Part shown: positions 1 through 6,719 of the stretch, piece by piece
How positions within the stretch are numbered: position 1 is the first letter of the stretch
How the letters are laid out: each line of letters opens with the position of its first letter
Source of the DNA: Methanobacteriota archaeon
Lineage (GTDB): Archaea; Halobacteriota; Methanocellia; Methanocellales; Methanocellaceae
Length of the DNA: 10,070 bases
NCBI GenBank assembly: GCA_023436075.1
Contig: JAEZKS010000152.1
Coordinates: forward strand, 1-10,070
Reading direction: 5' to 3'
Program-made: the position numbers and the translations under genes
The notes under the pieces: model-generated
Told to the model about the DNA's origin: nothing
Database searches by the model: none
The model's input: the letters and a program-made list of their open reading frames with translations, nothing else

Positions 1-851
1 CGAGATTCGACGACCGGGTGACGGGCAAGATCGAGAGCTTTGCGCCCAACGCGCGCGTGATCCACATCGACGTGGACCCGGCCGAACTGGGCAAGAACGT
101 CAAGGTCGACGTGCCCATAGTGGGCGACGCCAAGATCATCCTGAAGAAGATGCTGGCCACGCTCAAGCTGAAGATGCCGAAGTCCGCAGAATGGCTCCGG
201 AAGATCGATGTCTGGAAGAAGGAGTATCCGCTGGATTATGAGAACGACGGCGGAGACTTGAAGCCCCAGTATGTCATTCAGTGTCTCAGCGATTTGGTGA
301 AGGATGGTATTTTTGTCACGGAGGTTGGTCAGGCTCAGATGTGGTCTGCGCAGTACCTCAAGTGCAAGAAGCCACGGACTTTCATTTCTTCGGGTGGCCT
401 GGGCACGATGGGCTATGGGTTCCCGGCGGCTATCGGCGCCAAAGTCGGCTGCCCTGATAAGGACGTCTGGGATATAGCCGGTGACGGCAGCATCCAGATG
501 AACATCCAGGAGCTGGCCACAGCTATGGAGAACGATATTAAGGTGAACGTCGCCATCATCAACAATATGTATCTCGGCATGGTGCGGCAGTGGCAGGAGC
601 TGTTCTTTGATCGGCGGTACTCGTACACGAACATGAAGGGACAGCCGAACTTTGTCAAGGTCGCCGAGGCATACGGCGCCGTGGGCATCGAGGTCACGAG
701 GAAGTCTGAAGTTAAGGACGCGATCAAACAGGCGCAGAAGAGCGATCGCGTGACGTTCGTGGACTTCAAGGTCTGTCGGGAGGAAAACGTGTTTCCCATG
801 GTCCCTGCGGGCGCGAGCATCAGCGAGTTCGTCGAGTACAGGAGGCCTTAA
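1..851 (+). CDS. ilvB: Acetolactate (acetohydroxyacid) synthase large subunit, 3' part only
   Basis: This is the catalytic subunit of acetohydroxyacid synthase. It is thiamine-diphosphate dependent and joins two pyruvates, or pyruvate and 2-oxobutyrate, in the first common step of valine, leucine and isoleucine synthesis. The reading frame is open from the first base (first full codon at 3) and begins inside the family motif RFDDRVTGK, so the N-terminal half lies upstream of the window. Visible are the rest of the central domain and the C-terminal ThDP-binding domain: ISSGGLGTMGYGFPAA, then the GDGS...N...NN diphosphate/Mg motif (GDGS at 480-491), then YLGMVRQWQELFF and RYSYT. About 282 residues are present, roughly half of a usual protein of about 560. 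The TAA stop is one base before the ilvN ATG, and GGAGG near its end (841-845) serves as the ilvN ribosome binding site, so the two are translationally coupled. No damage is seen. Confidence 0.96.
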   Translation, partial: RFDDRVTGKIESFAPNARVIHIDVDPAELGKNVKVDVPIVGDAKIILKKMLATLKLKMPKSAEWLRKIDVWKKEYPLDYENDGGDLKPQYVIQCLSDLVKDGIFVTEVGQAQMWSAQYLKCKKPRTFISSGGLGTMGYGFPAAIGAKVGCPDKDVWDIAGDGSIQMNIQELATAMENDIKVNVAIINNMYLGMVRQWQELFFDRRYSYTNMKGQPNFVKVAEAYGAVGIEVTRKSEVKDAIKQAQKSDRVTFVDFKVCREENVFPMVPAGASISEFVEYRRP

Positions 852-852
852 C

Positions 853-1374
853 ATGGCGAACGACAGCAACGGTACCAAGGTCCATACGCTTTCAGTGCTC
901 GTGGTAAACAGGCCAGGCGTGCTTACGCACGTTTCGGGCCTGTTCAGCCGTCGGGGCTACAACATTGACAGCCTGACGGTTGGCATAACCGAGAACCCGG
1001 AGATCTCCCGCATGACCATCGTGGCGCATGGCGATGAACATGTGATCGAGCAGGTCACGAAGCAGCTCAACAAGCTGATCGACATCATCAAGGTCGTCGA
1101 AGTGGCTCCTGGCGAGTCGGTCTACCGCGAGCTGGCGCTGCTCAAGGTCGCCGCCACCGCAAAGAACCGGTCCGAGGTCGTCCAGATCACGGACATCTTC
1201 CGGGCCAAGATCGTCGACGTTTCCACAGAGAGCATCATCATCGAGATCACCGGCAGCGGCGACAAGATCGACGCGCTGGAAGAGATGATGCGGCCCTTCG
1301 GCATCAAGGAAATGGTGCGAACCGGCAAGGTCGCGCTGGTACGCGGGGCAAAACCTACCCAGTACGAGAAGTGA
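853..1374 (+). CDS. ilvN: Acetolactate synthase small (regulatory) subunit
   Basis: This is the regulatory subunit of acetohydroxyacid synthase. It binds the large subunit, raises its activity and mediates feedback inhibition by branched-chain amino acids. The 173 residues are a normal length. Residues about 11-85 form the N-terminal ACT domain with the signature VNRPGVLTHVSGLFSRRGYN, followed by IDSLTVG and RMTIV. Residues about 95-168 form the C-terminal small-subunit domain, with ELALLKV near its start and the conserved ending IKEMVRTGKVAL. The ATG is one base after the ilvB TAA and has GGAGG 8-12 bases upstream, so the start is secure. The next gene starts 18 bases downstream but is unrelated in function and composition. 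In many prokaryotes ilvC would follow here; in this window it lies about 6.2 kb away. Confidence 0.97.
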   Translation: MANDSNGTKVHTLSVLVVNRPGVLTHVSGLFSRRGYNIDSLTVGITENPEISRMTIVAHGDEHVIEQVTKQLNKLIDIIKVVEVAPGESVYRELALLKVAATAKNRSEVVQITDIFRAKIVDVSTESIIIEITGSGDKIDALEEMMRPFGIKEMVRTGKVALVRGAKPTQYEK

Positions 1375-1392
1375 GCGGTCGCACAACAAAAT

Positions 1393-2208
1393 ATGGTATA
1401 TGCTCGGGAAATCACGGAAACTTCGATGTCAGCCCTGCTACAGCTCGGGCTTTCGTTGAAACAATATGAAAACGACATTGTACTTGCCGGGGGATGGGCT
1501 CCTTATTTCATCACCCGGGATTATTTTAGTCACTGTGGCAGCATCGATATCGACCTTGTACTCAGGACTGAGATAGTGCCAAAGTATGATACGATTCGTG
1601 ATATTATCGAAGGGCTGGGATACCATCCTGTCGCATACCGTCCGTTCCAGTTCACCAGGAAAATCAAGTCGCGCGTCGAAGGGCTTGAATGTAACATACG
1701 CCTGGACCTGATGTGCGAAAAGGAAGGCTTAACGCTGACAGATATCGCGGGATATCACGACGTTCAAAAAGACCTTTCCGCCTGTGTTTTCGATGGGCTG
1801 GGCATTGCTTTCGACTTCAATTTCTGGCAGGAACTCGAGACATACCTGCCAGATAATGGCATTACTAAGTCGAAGATCAGGGTTATTGACCTTGTCGGTT
1901 CACTGGCATTGAAGAGCAAGGCTCTTGCCGAAAGGTACAACCCCAAGGACGCCTACGACATTTTCGCGCTGACCCATTATCGAGGCGGGCCTTTAGCCGC
2001 TGCCGAATACTTCAACCAGGCGGTATCGGGCAAAGGATTATCGAAATCGAAACAGAAGCTCCTGGACGAATCGCTGGAAAACATAGCTTATGAGTTCAAA
2101 GATAGAAACCAGCGAGGGCCGTTCGATGTCGAATCCTTTTCTGAACAAAAATATAGTAAGGACGTTGTGGCAGCACAGGTAAACCAGTTCCTTTCGAAAA
2201 TTCGCTAA
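1393..2208 (+). CDS. AbiEii-like nucleotidyltransferase (putative toxin of a type IV-like toxin-antitoxin pair)
   Basis: The 271-residue protein resembles the nucleotidyltransferase family of AbiEii toxins. Residues 30-37 read VLAGGWAP and residues 49-55 GSIDIDL, matching the family pattern of a glycine pair followed by D-x-D (D52, D54). A possible third acidic residue is D105 in IRLDL. Residues 171-190 carry a K...A...R...KDAYDI block like the conserved C-terminal motif of AbiEii proteins. Family members can act as toxins that transfer nucleotides; whether this one does is inference. Composition is visibly AT-richer than ilvBN and arginase, consistent with acquisition. No Shine-Dalgarno precedes 1393. 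A TATA-like stretch at 1391-1400 would place a transcript start near 1422, so a leaderless start at ATG 1426 (260 residues) is a real alternative. Its presumed partner lies just downstream on the opposite strand, with stop codons 8 bases apart. It could instead be an orphan nucleotidyltransferase. Confidence 0.72.
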   Translation: MVYAREITETSMSALLQLGLSLKQYENDIVLAGGWAPYFITRDYFSHCGSIDIDLVLRTEIVPKYDTIRDIIEGLGYHPVAYRPFQFTRKIKSRVEGLECNIRLDLMCEKEGLTLTDIAGYHDVQKDLSACVFDGLGIAFDFNFWQELETYLPDNGITKSKIRVIDLVGSLALKSKALAERYNPKDAYDIFALTHYRGGPLAAAEYFNQAVSGKGLSKSKQKLLDESLENIAYEFKDRNQRGPFDVESFSEQKYSKDVVAAQVNQFLSKIR

Positions 2209-2216
2209 AATGGATA

Positions 2217-2900
2217 TCAGCGCTTTTCTGGCAACTGGCCGGTTTTATGGACTTTTTGTTTCCATTTATCTTCAATCGCCCTGCGAATCTCTCCTGCCGC
2301 TTCTTTTCCACGGGCGGGATAGTTATATAAGTCTACATATAGCTGAATGTCCGAGACCACGTTAATGCCGTTTATCTCTTGCGTCCCATAGAAAACTCCT
2401 TTACTTTTTGCTATGGCAAATTTTACATTTCCATTCTCTTCGACCGGCATGAGATCAAGCATTTCTGCGATTTTCCTGGCGTCCTCTTCTGATATTACGT
2501 ATATGTGCACGTTTGTCGGTCTGACAAATGGCTCGACGAGCATTGCGCCGGTTAGTCCCGTAAACGCATGTTGCGGAGATTTTAACGATTTGAACTTCTC
2601 TAAAAATTTAGATATTTCCTCTTCTCCGGAATAATACTCGACAAATTCGGTATTCGATGCGAAGTTGTTGACTGACGCCCATCTTTCGAGTAGTTCGAAC
2701 GGTGCCATCAGCTTTAGCCCCGAGCGGCTGGAATCACGTATAGCCAGTCTCTCCTTTATCAGGGCCCTGGATACTTTAAACGCTTCTCCAAGTGAAACCG
2801 AGGCTTCAGCAGCAAGCCCTCGCAAATCAATGCTCTCGGGATAACGAACGAGAAGAACCCTGTCGACGTCTACGGCTTTTCCCGAGTATAAATTGGTCAT
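2217..2900 (-). CDS. AbiEi-like winged-helix protein (putative antitoxin/autorepressor)
   Basis: The N-terminal part is a winged helix-turn-helix: DRVLLVRYPESIDLRGLAAE, then SVSLGEAFKVSRALIKERLA, then FELLERWA. The C-terminal half ends with SDIQLYVDLYNYPARGKEAA, a motif I recognise from AbiEi/DUF2186-type proteins, which occur beside AbiEii-type nucleotidyltransferases. By analogy with studied AbiEi antitoxins it would neutralise the partner and repress its own promoter. The chosen ATG (2898-2900, 227 residues) lies where a leaderless transcript from the near TATA box (2923-2931) would begin. In-frame starts also exist at ATG 2921 (234 residues) and GTG 2951 (244 residues), which a second TATA box at 2968-2978 could serve. 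None has a Shine-Dalgarno. GTTCAC half-sites surround both TATA boxes, a strong sign of regulated transcription. Unusually, the pair is convergent rather than co-transcribed. Confidence 0.72.
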   Translation of the reverse strand: MTNLYSGKAVDVDRVLLVRYPESIDLRGLAAEASVSLGEAFKVSRALIKERLAIRDSSRSGLKLMAPFELLERWASVNNFASNTEFVEYYSGEEEISKFLEKFKSLKSPQHAFTGLTGAMLVEPFVRPTNVHIYVISEEDARKIAEMLDLMPVEENGNVKFAIAKSKGVFYGTQEINGINVVSDIQLYVDLYNYPARGKEAAGEIRRAIEDKWKQKVHKTGQLPEKR

Positions 2901-2912
2901 ATGGTCTTTTTT

Positions 2913-2996
2913 GTTCACCATGGTATATATATGTTCACTAAAAGTAAACACTCAGAAATGTTCACTATAATTTATATACGTTCACAAAAAGTGAAC
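2913..2996 (-). promoter_or_regulatory. Tandemly duplicated 37-base promoter/operator with GTTCAC half-sites
   Basis: Two copies of a 37-base unit lie at 2913-2949 and 2960-2996, offset by exactly 47 bases and agreeing at 30 of 37 positions by eye. On the plus strand each unit reads GTTCAC, 14 AT-rich bases holding a TATA box for leftward transcription, then a palindrome. The palindromes are GTTCACTAAAAGTAAAC (2933-2949, one mismatch) and GTTCACAAAAAGTGAAC (2980-2996, perfect). The TATA boxes are at about 2923-2931 and 2968-2978. Each palindrome sits just upstream of its TATA box, over the expected BRE, and the single half-site sits just downstream. A protein bound here should block TBP/TFB. 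The likely ligand is the winged-helix protein encoded immediately downstream; that assignment is inference. Confidence 0.75.
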
Positions 2997-3065
2997 AGAC
3001 TATTGAAAGATTATGATAATGTGCCAGACCAGAATCTACTAGATGTCAAATATTATTTAAAATAT

Positions 3066-3078
3066 AAAAAATAAAAAA
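3066..3078 (-). terminator. T-rich terminator after the lipoprotein gene
   Basis: Read on the minus strand, the sequence directly after the lipoprotein TAG stop is T6-A-T6, followed by more AT-rich sequence. Archaeal RNA polymerase commonly terminates at such T-tracts without a hairpin, so this is a reasonable terminator for the lipoprotein transcript. The evidence is composition and position only. Confidence 0.5.
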
Positions 3079-3462
3079 CTACTGTTTATAGAAATCCAGA
3101 CGGGTGCTCCCCGAGGTATCCCATATATGTTTGTTCCCCTCATCATAGTTGAACAGCGCAGGGTCCGACGAAGCCGATGAAGTTTCGTTGACCAGGCGGA
3201 CCTCGATGCATGTATCGTTCACTTTCTTCCACGTGAGAGGCGTTGTCTCTGACGCCGGCGTGTCGGAAGCGCCCTGGAAGATCGCGCTCATGTCCATTGT
3301 CATCGTTCCCGTACCGCCTTCCTTCAGGTCCATCGTCACGACAATGCCCGCTACATCCTGTTTCCATTGTCCCACGAGGGGGTCAGTGCTCGCTGCGCAG
3401 CCAGCTGCCATAACAGACAACAAGATTGCACTCACAGCTATAACAGCATATTTGTTCCACAT
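3079..3462 (-). CDS. Small putative lipoprotein, function unknown
   Basis: The 127-residue protein has a short basic start (MWNK), a hydrophobic segment at residues about 6-19, and Cys22 in an AAGC lipobox-like context, so it is probably exported and lipid-anchored or at least membrane-tethered. The mature part starts STDPLVGQWKQD and alternates beta-strand-like segments (IVVTMDL, GTMTMDM, CIEVRLV, LDFYK). This resembles the small beta-barrel DPLVGxW-type domains found in archaeal secreted proteins; no precise function can be given. I chose ATG 3460-3462 over the longer frame (to 3510) because AGGTGAG lies just upstream and the signal sequence then begins normally. A TATA-like element at 3519-3527 would give a leader of about 35 bases. 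The gene is divergent from the HD-domain gene. Confidence 0.7.
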   Translation of the reverse strand: MWNKYAVIAVSAILLSVMAAGCAASTDPLVGQWKQDVAGIVVTMDLKEGGTGTMTMDMSAIFQGASDTPASETTPLTWKKVNDTCIEVRLVNETSSASSDPALFNYDEGNKHIWDTSGSTRLDFYKQ

Positions 3463-3570
3463 GATTCTCACCTTTTCACCTTTTTTTGGTAATAAGCAAA
3501 TGTATTGCACGTCGATCGCATATAGTTATTTTCTCAGAAAATCTGAATCGACCGTTGGCACCTGAAAAAG

Positions 3571-3581
3571 ATATTTTAATA
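3571..3581 (+). promoter_or_regulatory. Candidate core promoter of the HD-domain gene
   Basis: A TATA-like stretch ATATTTTAATA follows an A-rich possible BRE (GAAAAAG, 3564-3570). Expected transcription start is about 3603-3605, roughly 26 bases before ATG 3630. This supports the shorter start of the HD-domain gene, because the longer reading frame would begin far upstream of the promoter. Confidence 0.45.
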
Positions 3582-3629
3582 TCCTATGCAGCCCAATGCC
3601 TTGTGTACATTGAGGCAAGGCGATCGATA

Positions 3630-4796
3630 ATGCGCAGAGCGATGTCAGGGAACCTTGAAGCTGTCATAAAAGGCATAAATCTCGCCTACGATGGATCACT
3701 GTCGCCTTTCGCCTGCAAGAACGCCGATGCAGTACGCCGGCGGCCTGACCACGAGGACATCCGCCCGCCTTTCTTCCATGATGGCGACCGGATTGTTCAT
3801 TCCCGGGCCTACGCACGCTACATCGACAAGACGCAGGTCTTTTATCTGGTCAAGAACGACCACATCACCCACCGGGTACTGCACGTCCAGTTGGTATCCA
3901 AGATCGCACGTCTCATCGGCCGGGCGCTGATGCTGAACGAGGACCTGATCGAGGCGATAGCGCTGGGCCACGACATCGGTCACGTGCCCTACGGCCACGA
4001 CGGGGAAAAGTACCTGTCCGACGTCTGCTGGAGCCATGGTATCGGAGGCTTCCACCACAATGTCCAGAGCGTCAGGGCGCTTGATCGCATCGAGGAACTG
4101 AACCTGACGCTGCAGGTACTCGACGGCATCCTCGCGCACAACGGCGAGGCACACGACTTCCGCGTTGACCCGATGACCGACAAGGCGTGGGAAGAGTTTG
4201 ATCGTGAGATAGAGCTATGCCAGCGCCAGCGAGACTACTCGGGCATCACGCCGATGACCATGGAAGGTTGCGTAGTGCGGGTGTCAGACACCATCAGCTA
4301 TGTCGGCCGGGACATCGAGGACGCGATCACCCTCAAGCTAATCAAGAGGGAGGACATACCGGAGAGCTGTGCCGAACTCCTGGGCGGGACCAACCGGGAC
4401 ATCGTGAACAACCTCGTAGTCGACGTGATCGAGAACAGTTATGGCCAGCCTTACATAGCCCTAAGTAAGGACACTGCAAAGGCACTAAAGGACCTGAAAG
4501 AGTTCAACTATTCATGCATCTATTCGAACAAAGAGATCAAGAATCAGTCCGTTAAGGTACAGAGGATGTTCTCGCTGCTGTTCGACTCGTTTCTGGGTGA
4601 CCTGAAAGCAGGCAGGAAGGAGTCTCGTATCTACACGAACTATATCAACGGCTTCGGCCAGGAGCGTTGGAAGCGCTATGCAGACGGCGCGAGCGAGCCA
4701 GAGATCGTCCGCGACTTCATCGCCGGCATGACCGACGAGTTCTTCAACGACACCTTCCGCGAGCTGTACCTGCCGCAGAAAAAGTCGATGTACTGA
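3630..4796 (+). CDS. HD-domain phosphohydrolase, dGTPase-like
   Basis: This 388-residue protein belongs to the HD superfamily and most resembles deoxyguanosinetriphosphate triphosphohydrolase-like proteins, which remove tripolyphosphate from dNTPs. Numbered from MRRAMSG, metal-site motifs are R82xxH85 (HRVLHVQLV), H114-D115 in ALGHDIGHVPYGHDGE, and a distal Asp at about 220 in RVSDTISYVGRDIED. The motif FHHNVQSVR at about 141-149 is also typical of the dGTPase group. C-terminal to the HD core, about 150 residues show no motif I recognise. The frame is open back to 3486, but that region is over the divergent promoter zone and translates to non-conserved sequence, so ATG 3630 (or 3642, MSGNLEAV) is preferred. 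No strong Shine-Dalgarno is seen. Roles in dNTP control or phage defence are possible, but substrate specificity cannot be read from the sequence. Convergent with arginase across a large palindrome. Confidence 0.85.
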   Translation: MRRAMSGNLEAVIKGINLAYDGSLSPFACKNADAVRRRPDHEDIRPPFFHDGDRIVHSRAYARYIDKTQVFYLVKNDHITHRVLHVQLVSKIARLIGRALMLNEDLIEAIALGHDIGHVPYGHDGEKYLSDVCWSHGIGGFHHNVQSVRALDRIEELNLTLQVLDGILAHNGEAHDFRVDPMTDKAWEEFDREIELCQRQRDYSGITPMTMEGCVVRVSDTISYVGRDIEDAITLKLIKREDIPESCAELLGGTNRDIVNNLVVDVIENSYGQPYIALSKDTAKALKDLKEFNYSCIYSNKEIKNQSVKVQRMFSLLFDSFLGDLKAGRKESRIYTNYINGFGQERWKRYADGASEPEIVRDFIAGMTDEFFNDTFRELYLPQKKSMY

Positions 4797-4820
4797 GAGA
4801 TACACACGACCAAAAGAAGA

Positions 4821-5250
4821 TGCCAAGACACCACTTTTAGGATATAAGAGGCGCCAAGGCGCCAAGTCTATTTTTATTTTCAAGGCGCCAAGTCGTAAGG
4901 TCTTTGTTCTTTTTCGTCACTAAGAGGCCAAATTTCAAGGATCTAAGAAAAGATTCGAAGAAGAGAAGTTGTGTCAGCACTCAAGCCTAAGAGCGGGCCA
5001 AGATCCTAAGAAGAGACCCTGTCTGTCGTTTTGGCAATGGCAAACTATGGGTTCTTCTTGGAATCTTGGCCCGCTCTTAGGCTTGAGGCTAAACAGCACT
5101 TCATGACTTGTAACCTTCTCCTTGGCGTCTTGAAACCTGGCGTCTTAGTGACGAATGCATAAATCCGACCTTGTCCGTCTTGGTTCCTTAAATTTAGAAT
5201 AAAACTTGGCGTCTTGGCGCCTCTTATATCCTACAGTGGCGCCTTGGAAC
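4821..5250. repeat. Long imperfect palindrome of about 430 bases between convergent genes
   Basis: The 455 bases between the HD-domain stop and the arginase stop hold no convincing gene and are almost entirely one inverted repeat around a loop at about 5018-5047. Outer arms are 4821-4867 and 5204-5249; within them 4839-4867 pairs with 5204-5232 with one mismatch in 29. Middle arms include 4915-4928 with 5140-5153. The inner arms contain a perfect 25-base match, 4980-5004 with 5063-5087. Intermediate stretches are weaker but collinear. The arms are rich in an 11-base-like unit GGCGCCAAG / CTTGGCGTCTTGG. As RNA from either strand it could form a stem of nearly 190 base pairs. It might be a MITE-like non-autonomous element, a repeat family copy or a two-way terminator. 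The right end stops two bases from the arginase stop codon. Confidence 0.85.
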
Positions 5251-5251
5251 C

Positions 5252-6175
5252 TTACAATATTTTCTTGCCCAGTGCCGACGTAATCAGCCCGATCGCCAGC
5301 TTGCCGGTATTGTTATACCGGTCTAAAATAGGGTTGAGCTCCACTACCTCGAGCACCTTCAGCTTGCCGCATTCGGAGATCATCTCCATGGCCAGGTGTG
5401 CTTCTCGATAGGTAATGCCGCCCTGTACCGGGGTGCCGACGCCCGGCGCTTCCATGGGGTCCATAGAGTCGAGGTCGAAGGAGACGTGCAGCGCGTCCAC
5501 GCCGTCGTCGCAGGCGATCTTCAGCGCCTTCCTCATGACTTTGTACATGCCCTGCTCGTCGATCTCCCGCATGGTGAACACGGTCACGTTCGACTCGCGC
5601 AGCGCTTCGCGCTCCAGCGGGTCCAGGTCACGGGCGCCGATGAGCACGCAGTTCGCCTCGCAGACACGGGTTTTGCCCATCTGTCCCACCAGGCTCTTCG
5701 AGCCCCGGCCGCAGGCCGTGGCGAAGCTCATGCCATGGATGTTGCCCGAAATGGTCGTCTCCTCTGTGTTGAAGTCGCCATGAGCGTCGATCCAGATGAT
5801 GCCGATTTTGTTATAATGCTGGCTCAACGCTGCCGTCGTGCCCATTGCGATGCTGTGGTCACCCCCGATCACAAGGGGAAAATAGCCATCCTTGATCGCA
5901 TCGCTCACCAGGTCCCGCACCTTCCGGCAAGCACAGAGTACGTCCTCATAATGCTTCAGCCGCGGGTTTTCCGGAGGCGCCATCGACCAGCGAGGCACGT
6001 AGACGTTGCCCGCATCTTCGACTTCTACCCCTAGCTCGGCGATTTTCTGGATGAGGCCGTCGTTGCGCAGCGCGTCAGGGCCCATGTCGATGCCACGGCG
6101 GTCTGCGCCGAGATCTAAAGGCACGCCTACGATGCGCAGCTTGTCGACGGGCAGGTGACCATTATTGCGAGACAT
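5252..6175 (-). CDS. rocF: Arginase (arginase/agmatinase family)
   Basis: This is a 307-residue ureohydrolase with all manganese-binding motifs. It has GGDHS (H107), IDAHGDFNT (D130, H132, D134) and SFDLDSMDP (D234, D236, D239). The segment GNIHGM after the second motif, and GVGTPVQGGITYREA followed by ELNP, match arginase more than agmatinase, so arginine hydrolysis to ornithine and urea is the most likely reaction. Agmatine or another guanidino compound cannot be excluded. Length is normal for arginase. Both DxHxD metal motifs are intact, so activity is expected. The start at 6175 lacks a clear Shine-Dalgarno, but GATATAATTA (minus strand, 6201-6210) puts the transcript start only a few bases before the ATG, which fits a leaderless message. 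It is transcribed away from the small membrane-protein gene's end and converges with the HD-domain gene. Confidence 0.92.
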   Translation of the reverse strand: MSRNNGHLPVDKLRIVGVPLDLGADRRGIDMGPDALRNDGLIQKIAELGVEVEDAGNVYVPRWSMAPPENPRLKHYEDVLCACRKVRDLVSDAIKDGYFPLVIGGDHSIAMGTTAALSQHYNKIGIIWIDAHGDFNTEETTISGNIHGMSFATACGRGSKSLVGQMGKTRVCEANCVLIGARDLDPLEREALRESNVTVFTMREIDEQGMYKVMRKALKIACDDGVDALHVSFDLDSMDPMEAPGVGTPVQGGITYREAHLAMEMISECGKLKVLEVVELNPILDRYNNTGKLAIGLITSALGKKIL

Positions 6176-6200
6176 AGATCGAGCACATTATCTCTCTGGA

Positions 6201-6210
6201 TAATTATATC
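6201..6210 (-). promoter_or_regulatory. TATA box of the arginase gene
   Basis: On the minus strand this reads GATATAATTA, with A/G-rich sequence upstream (6211-6220). Its centre is about 31 bases from the ATG at 6175, so transcription should start within a few bases of the start codon. No ribosome binding site is visible, consistent with leaderless translation. Confidence 0.5.
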
Positions 6211-6235
6211 CTTTTTCTCTTTAAGGTAAAACCGG

Positions 6236-6649
6236 TTATATCCCGTACAAAGCGTAGCCAAACGGGTTCAGCACGCCGGTCGTTATGCGCACGTTCACGG
6301 TAGCCTCGGTGTTCCTCGAGTTGTAGCATGTCTCGTTCACCCCGAATGGCGTCCCTATCATATCGTCGCTACGGGTCGTCCCGTAAGCGCCACTATGGCT
6401 GGTAGGACTTTCTCCCGTCAATTCGATGGGGATGTCCGAGCTGATGTGGACGTTAGCCATGCCAGGGGGCAGATAATAGCTCTTCGATTCGCCCGGGGCC
6501 AGATGGATGGTGCCGTTGACCAGCGTCTTTTCGCCGATCGCCGTAATGAAGATGAACGTCATGGCTATCAGGCAAAATATCAGGAATGCGAAATATGCCT
6601 TTAACAAGATCCCGATGATTCTTAACATTGTGGAGAACAATGCTGGCAT
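6236..6649 (-). CDS. Small membrane-anchored protein, unknown function
   Basis: The 137-residue protein has one strongly hydrophobic segment at residues about 9-38 (from MLRIIGILLKAYFAFLIF onward). A polar C-terminal domain of about 95 residues follows, which should lie outside the cell if the segment is an uncleaved signal anchor. The outer part contains NGTIHLAPGESKSYYLPPG, then strand-like segments (ANVHISSDIPIEL, TVNVRITTGVLNPFGYALYGI), suggesting a small beta-sandwich-like domain. I do not recognise a family. The ATG at 6649 is preceded by a weak AGGGT about 5 bases upstream; an internal ATG at residue 8 has no such signal. A TATA-like ATATAACG-containing stretch near 6670-6680 could drive it. 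The gene lies between the regulator and arginase on the same strand, but the 60-base gap to arginase with its own TATA box argues for separate transcription. Confidence 0.6.
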   Translation of the reverse strand: MPALFSTMLRIIGILLKAYFAFLIFCLIAMTFIFITAIGEKTLVNGTIHLAPGESKSYYLPPGMANVHISSDIPIELTGESPTSHSGAYGTTRSDDMIGTPFGVNETCYNSRNTEATVNVRITTGVLNPFGYALYGI

Positions 6650-6719
6650 GATCTACCCTTTAGCCTGTCACAATATAACGCTTATGTCAGAATGATTAAC
6701 TGGGCGCAGTAATAAAAGA

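Noticed and set aside
892..1389. Minus-strand ORF over ilvN
   Set aside because: It is an Asp/Leu/His-rich shadow of the securely identified ilvN.
3149..3565. Plus-strand ORF opposite the lipoprotein gene
   Set aside because: The minus-strand frame has a signal sequence with Cys22, a good ribosome binding site and a T-rich terminator. The plus-strand frame shows no such signals.
3486..3629. N-terminal extension of the HD-domain protein by 48 residues
   Set aside because: It covers the candidate TATA box at 3571-3581 and the divergent control region, has no ribosome binding site, and lacks family-like sequence. ATG 3630 fits the predicted transcript start.
4821..5250. CRISPR array or insertion sequence
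   Set aside because: There are no regularly spaced direct repeats with unique spacers, and no transposase reading frame. The structure is one nested inverted repeat.
5396..6034. Plus-strand 212-codon ORF opposite arginase
   Set aside because: Its composition (Arg, Ala, His, Val) is that of a GC-rich shadow frame, while the minus-strand arginase is complete with all motifs.
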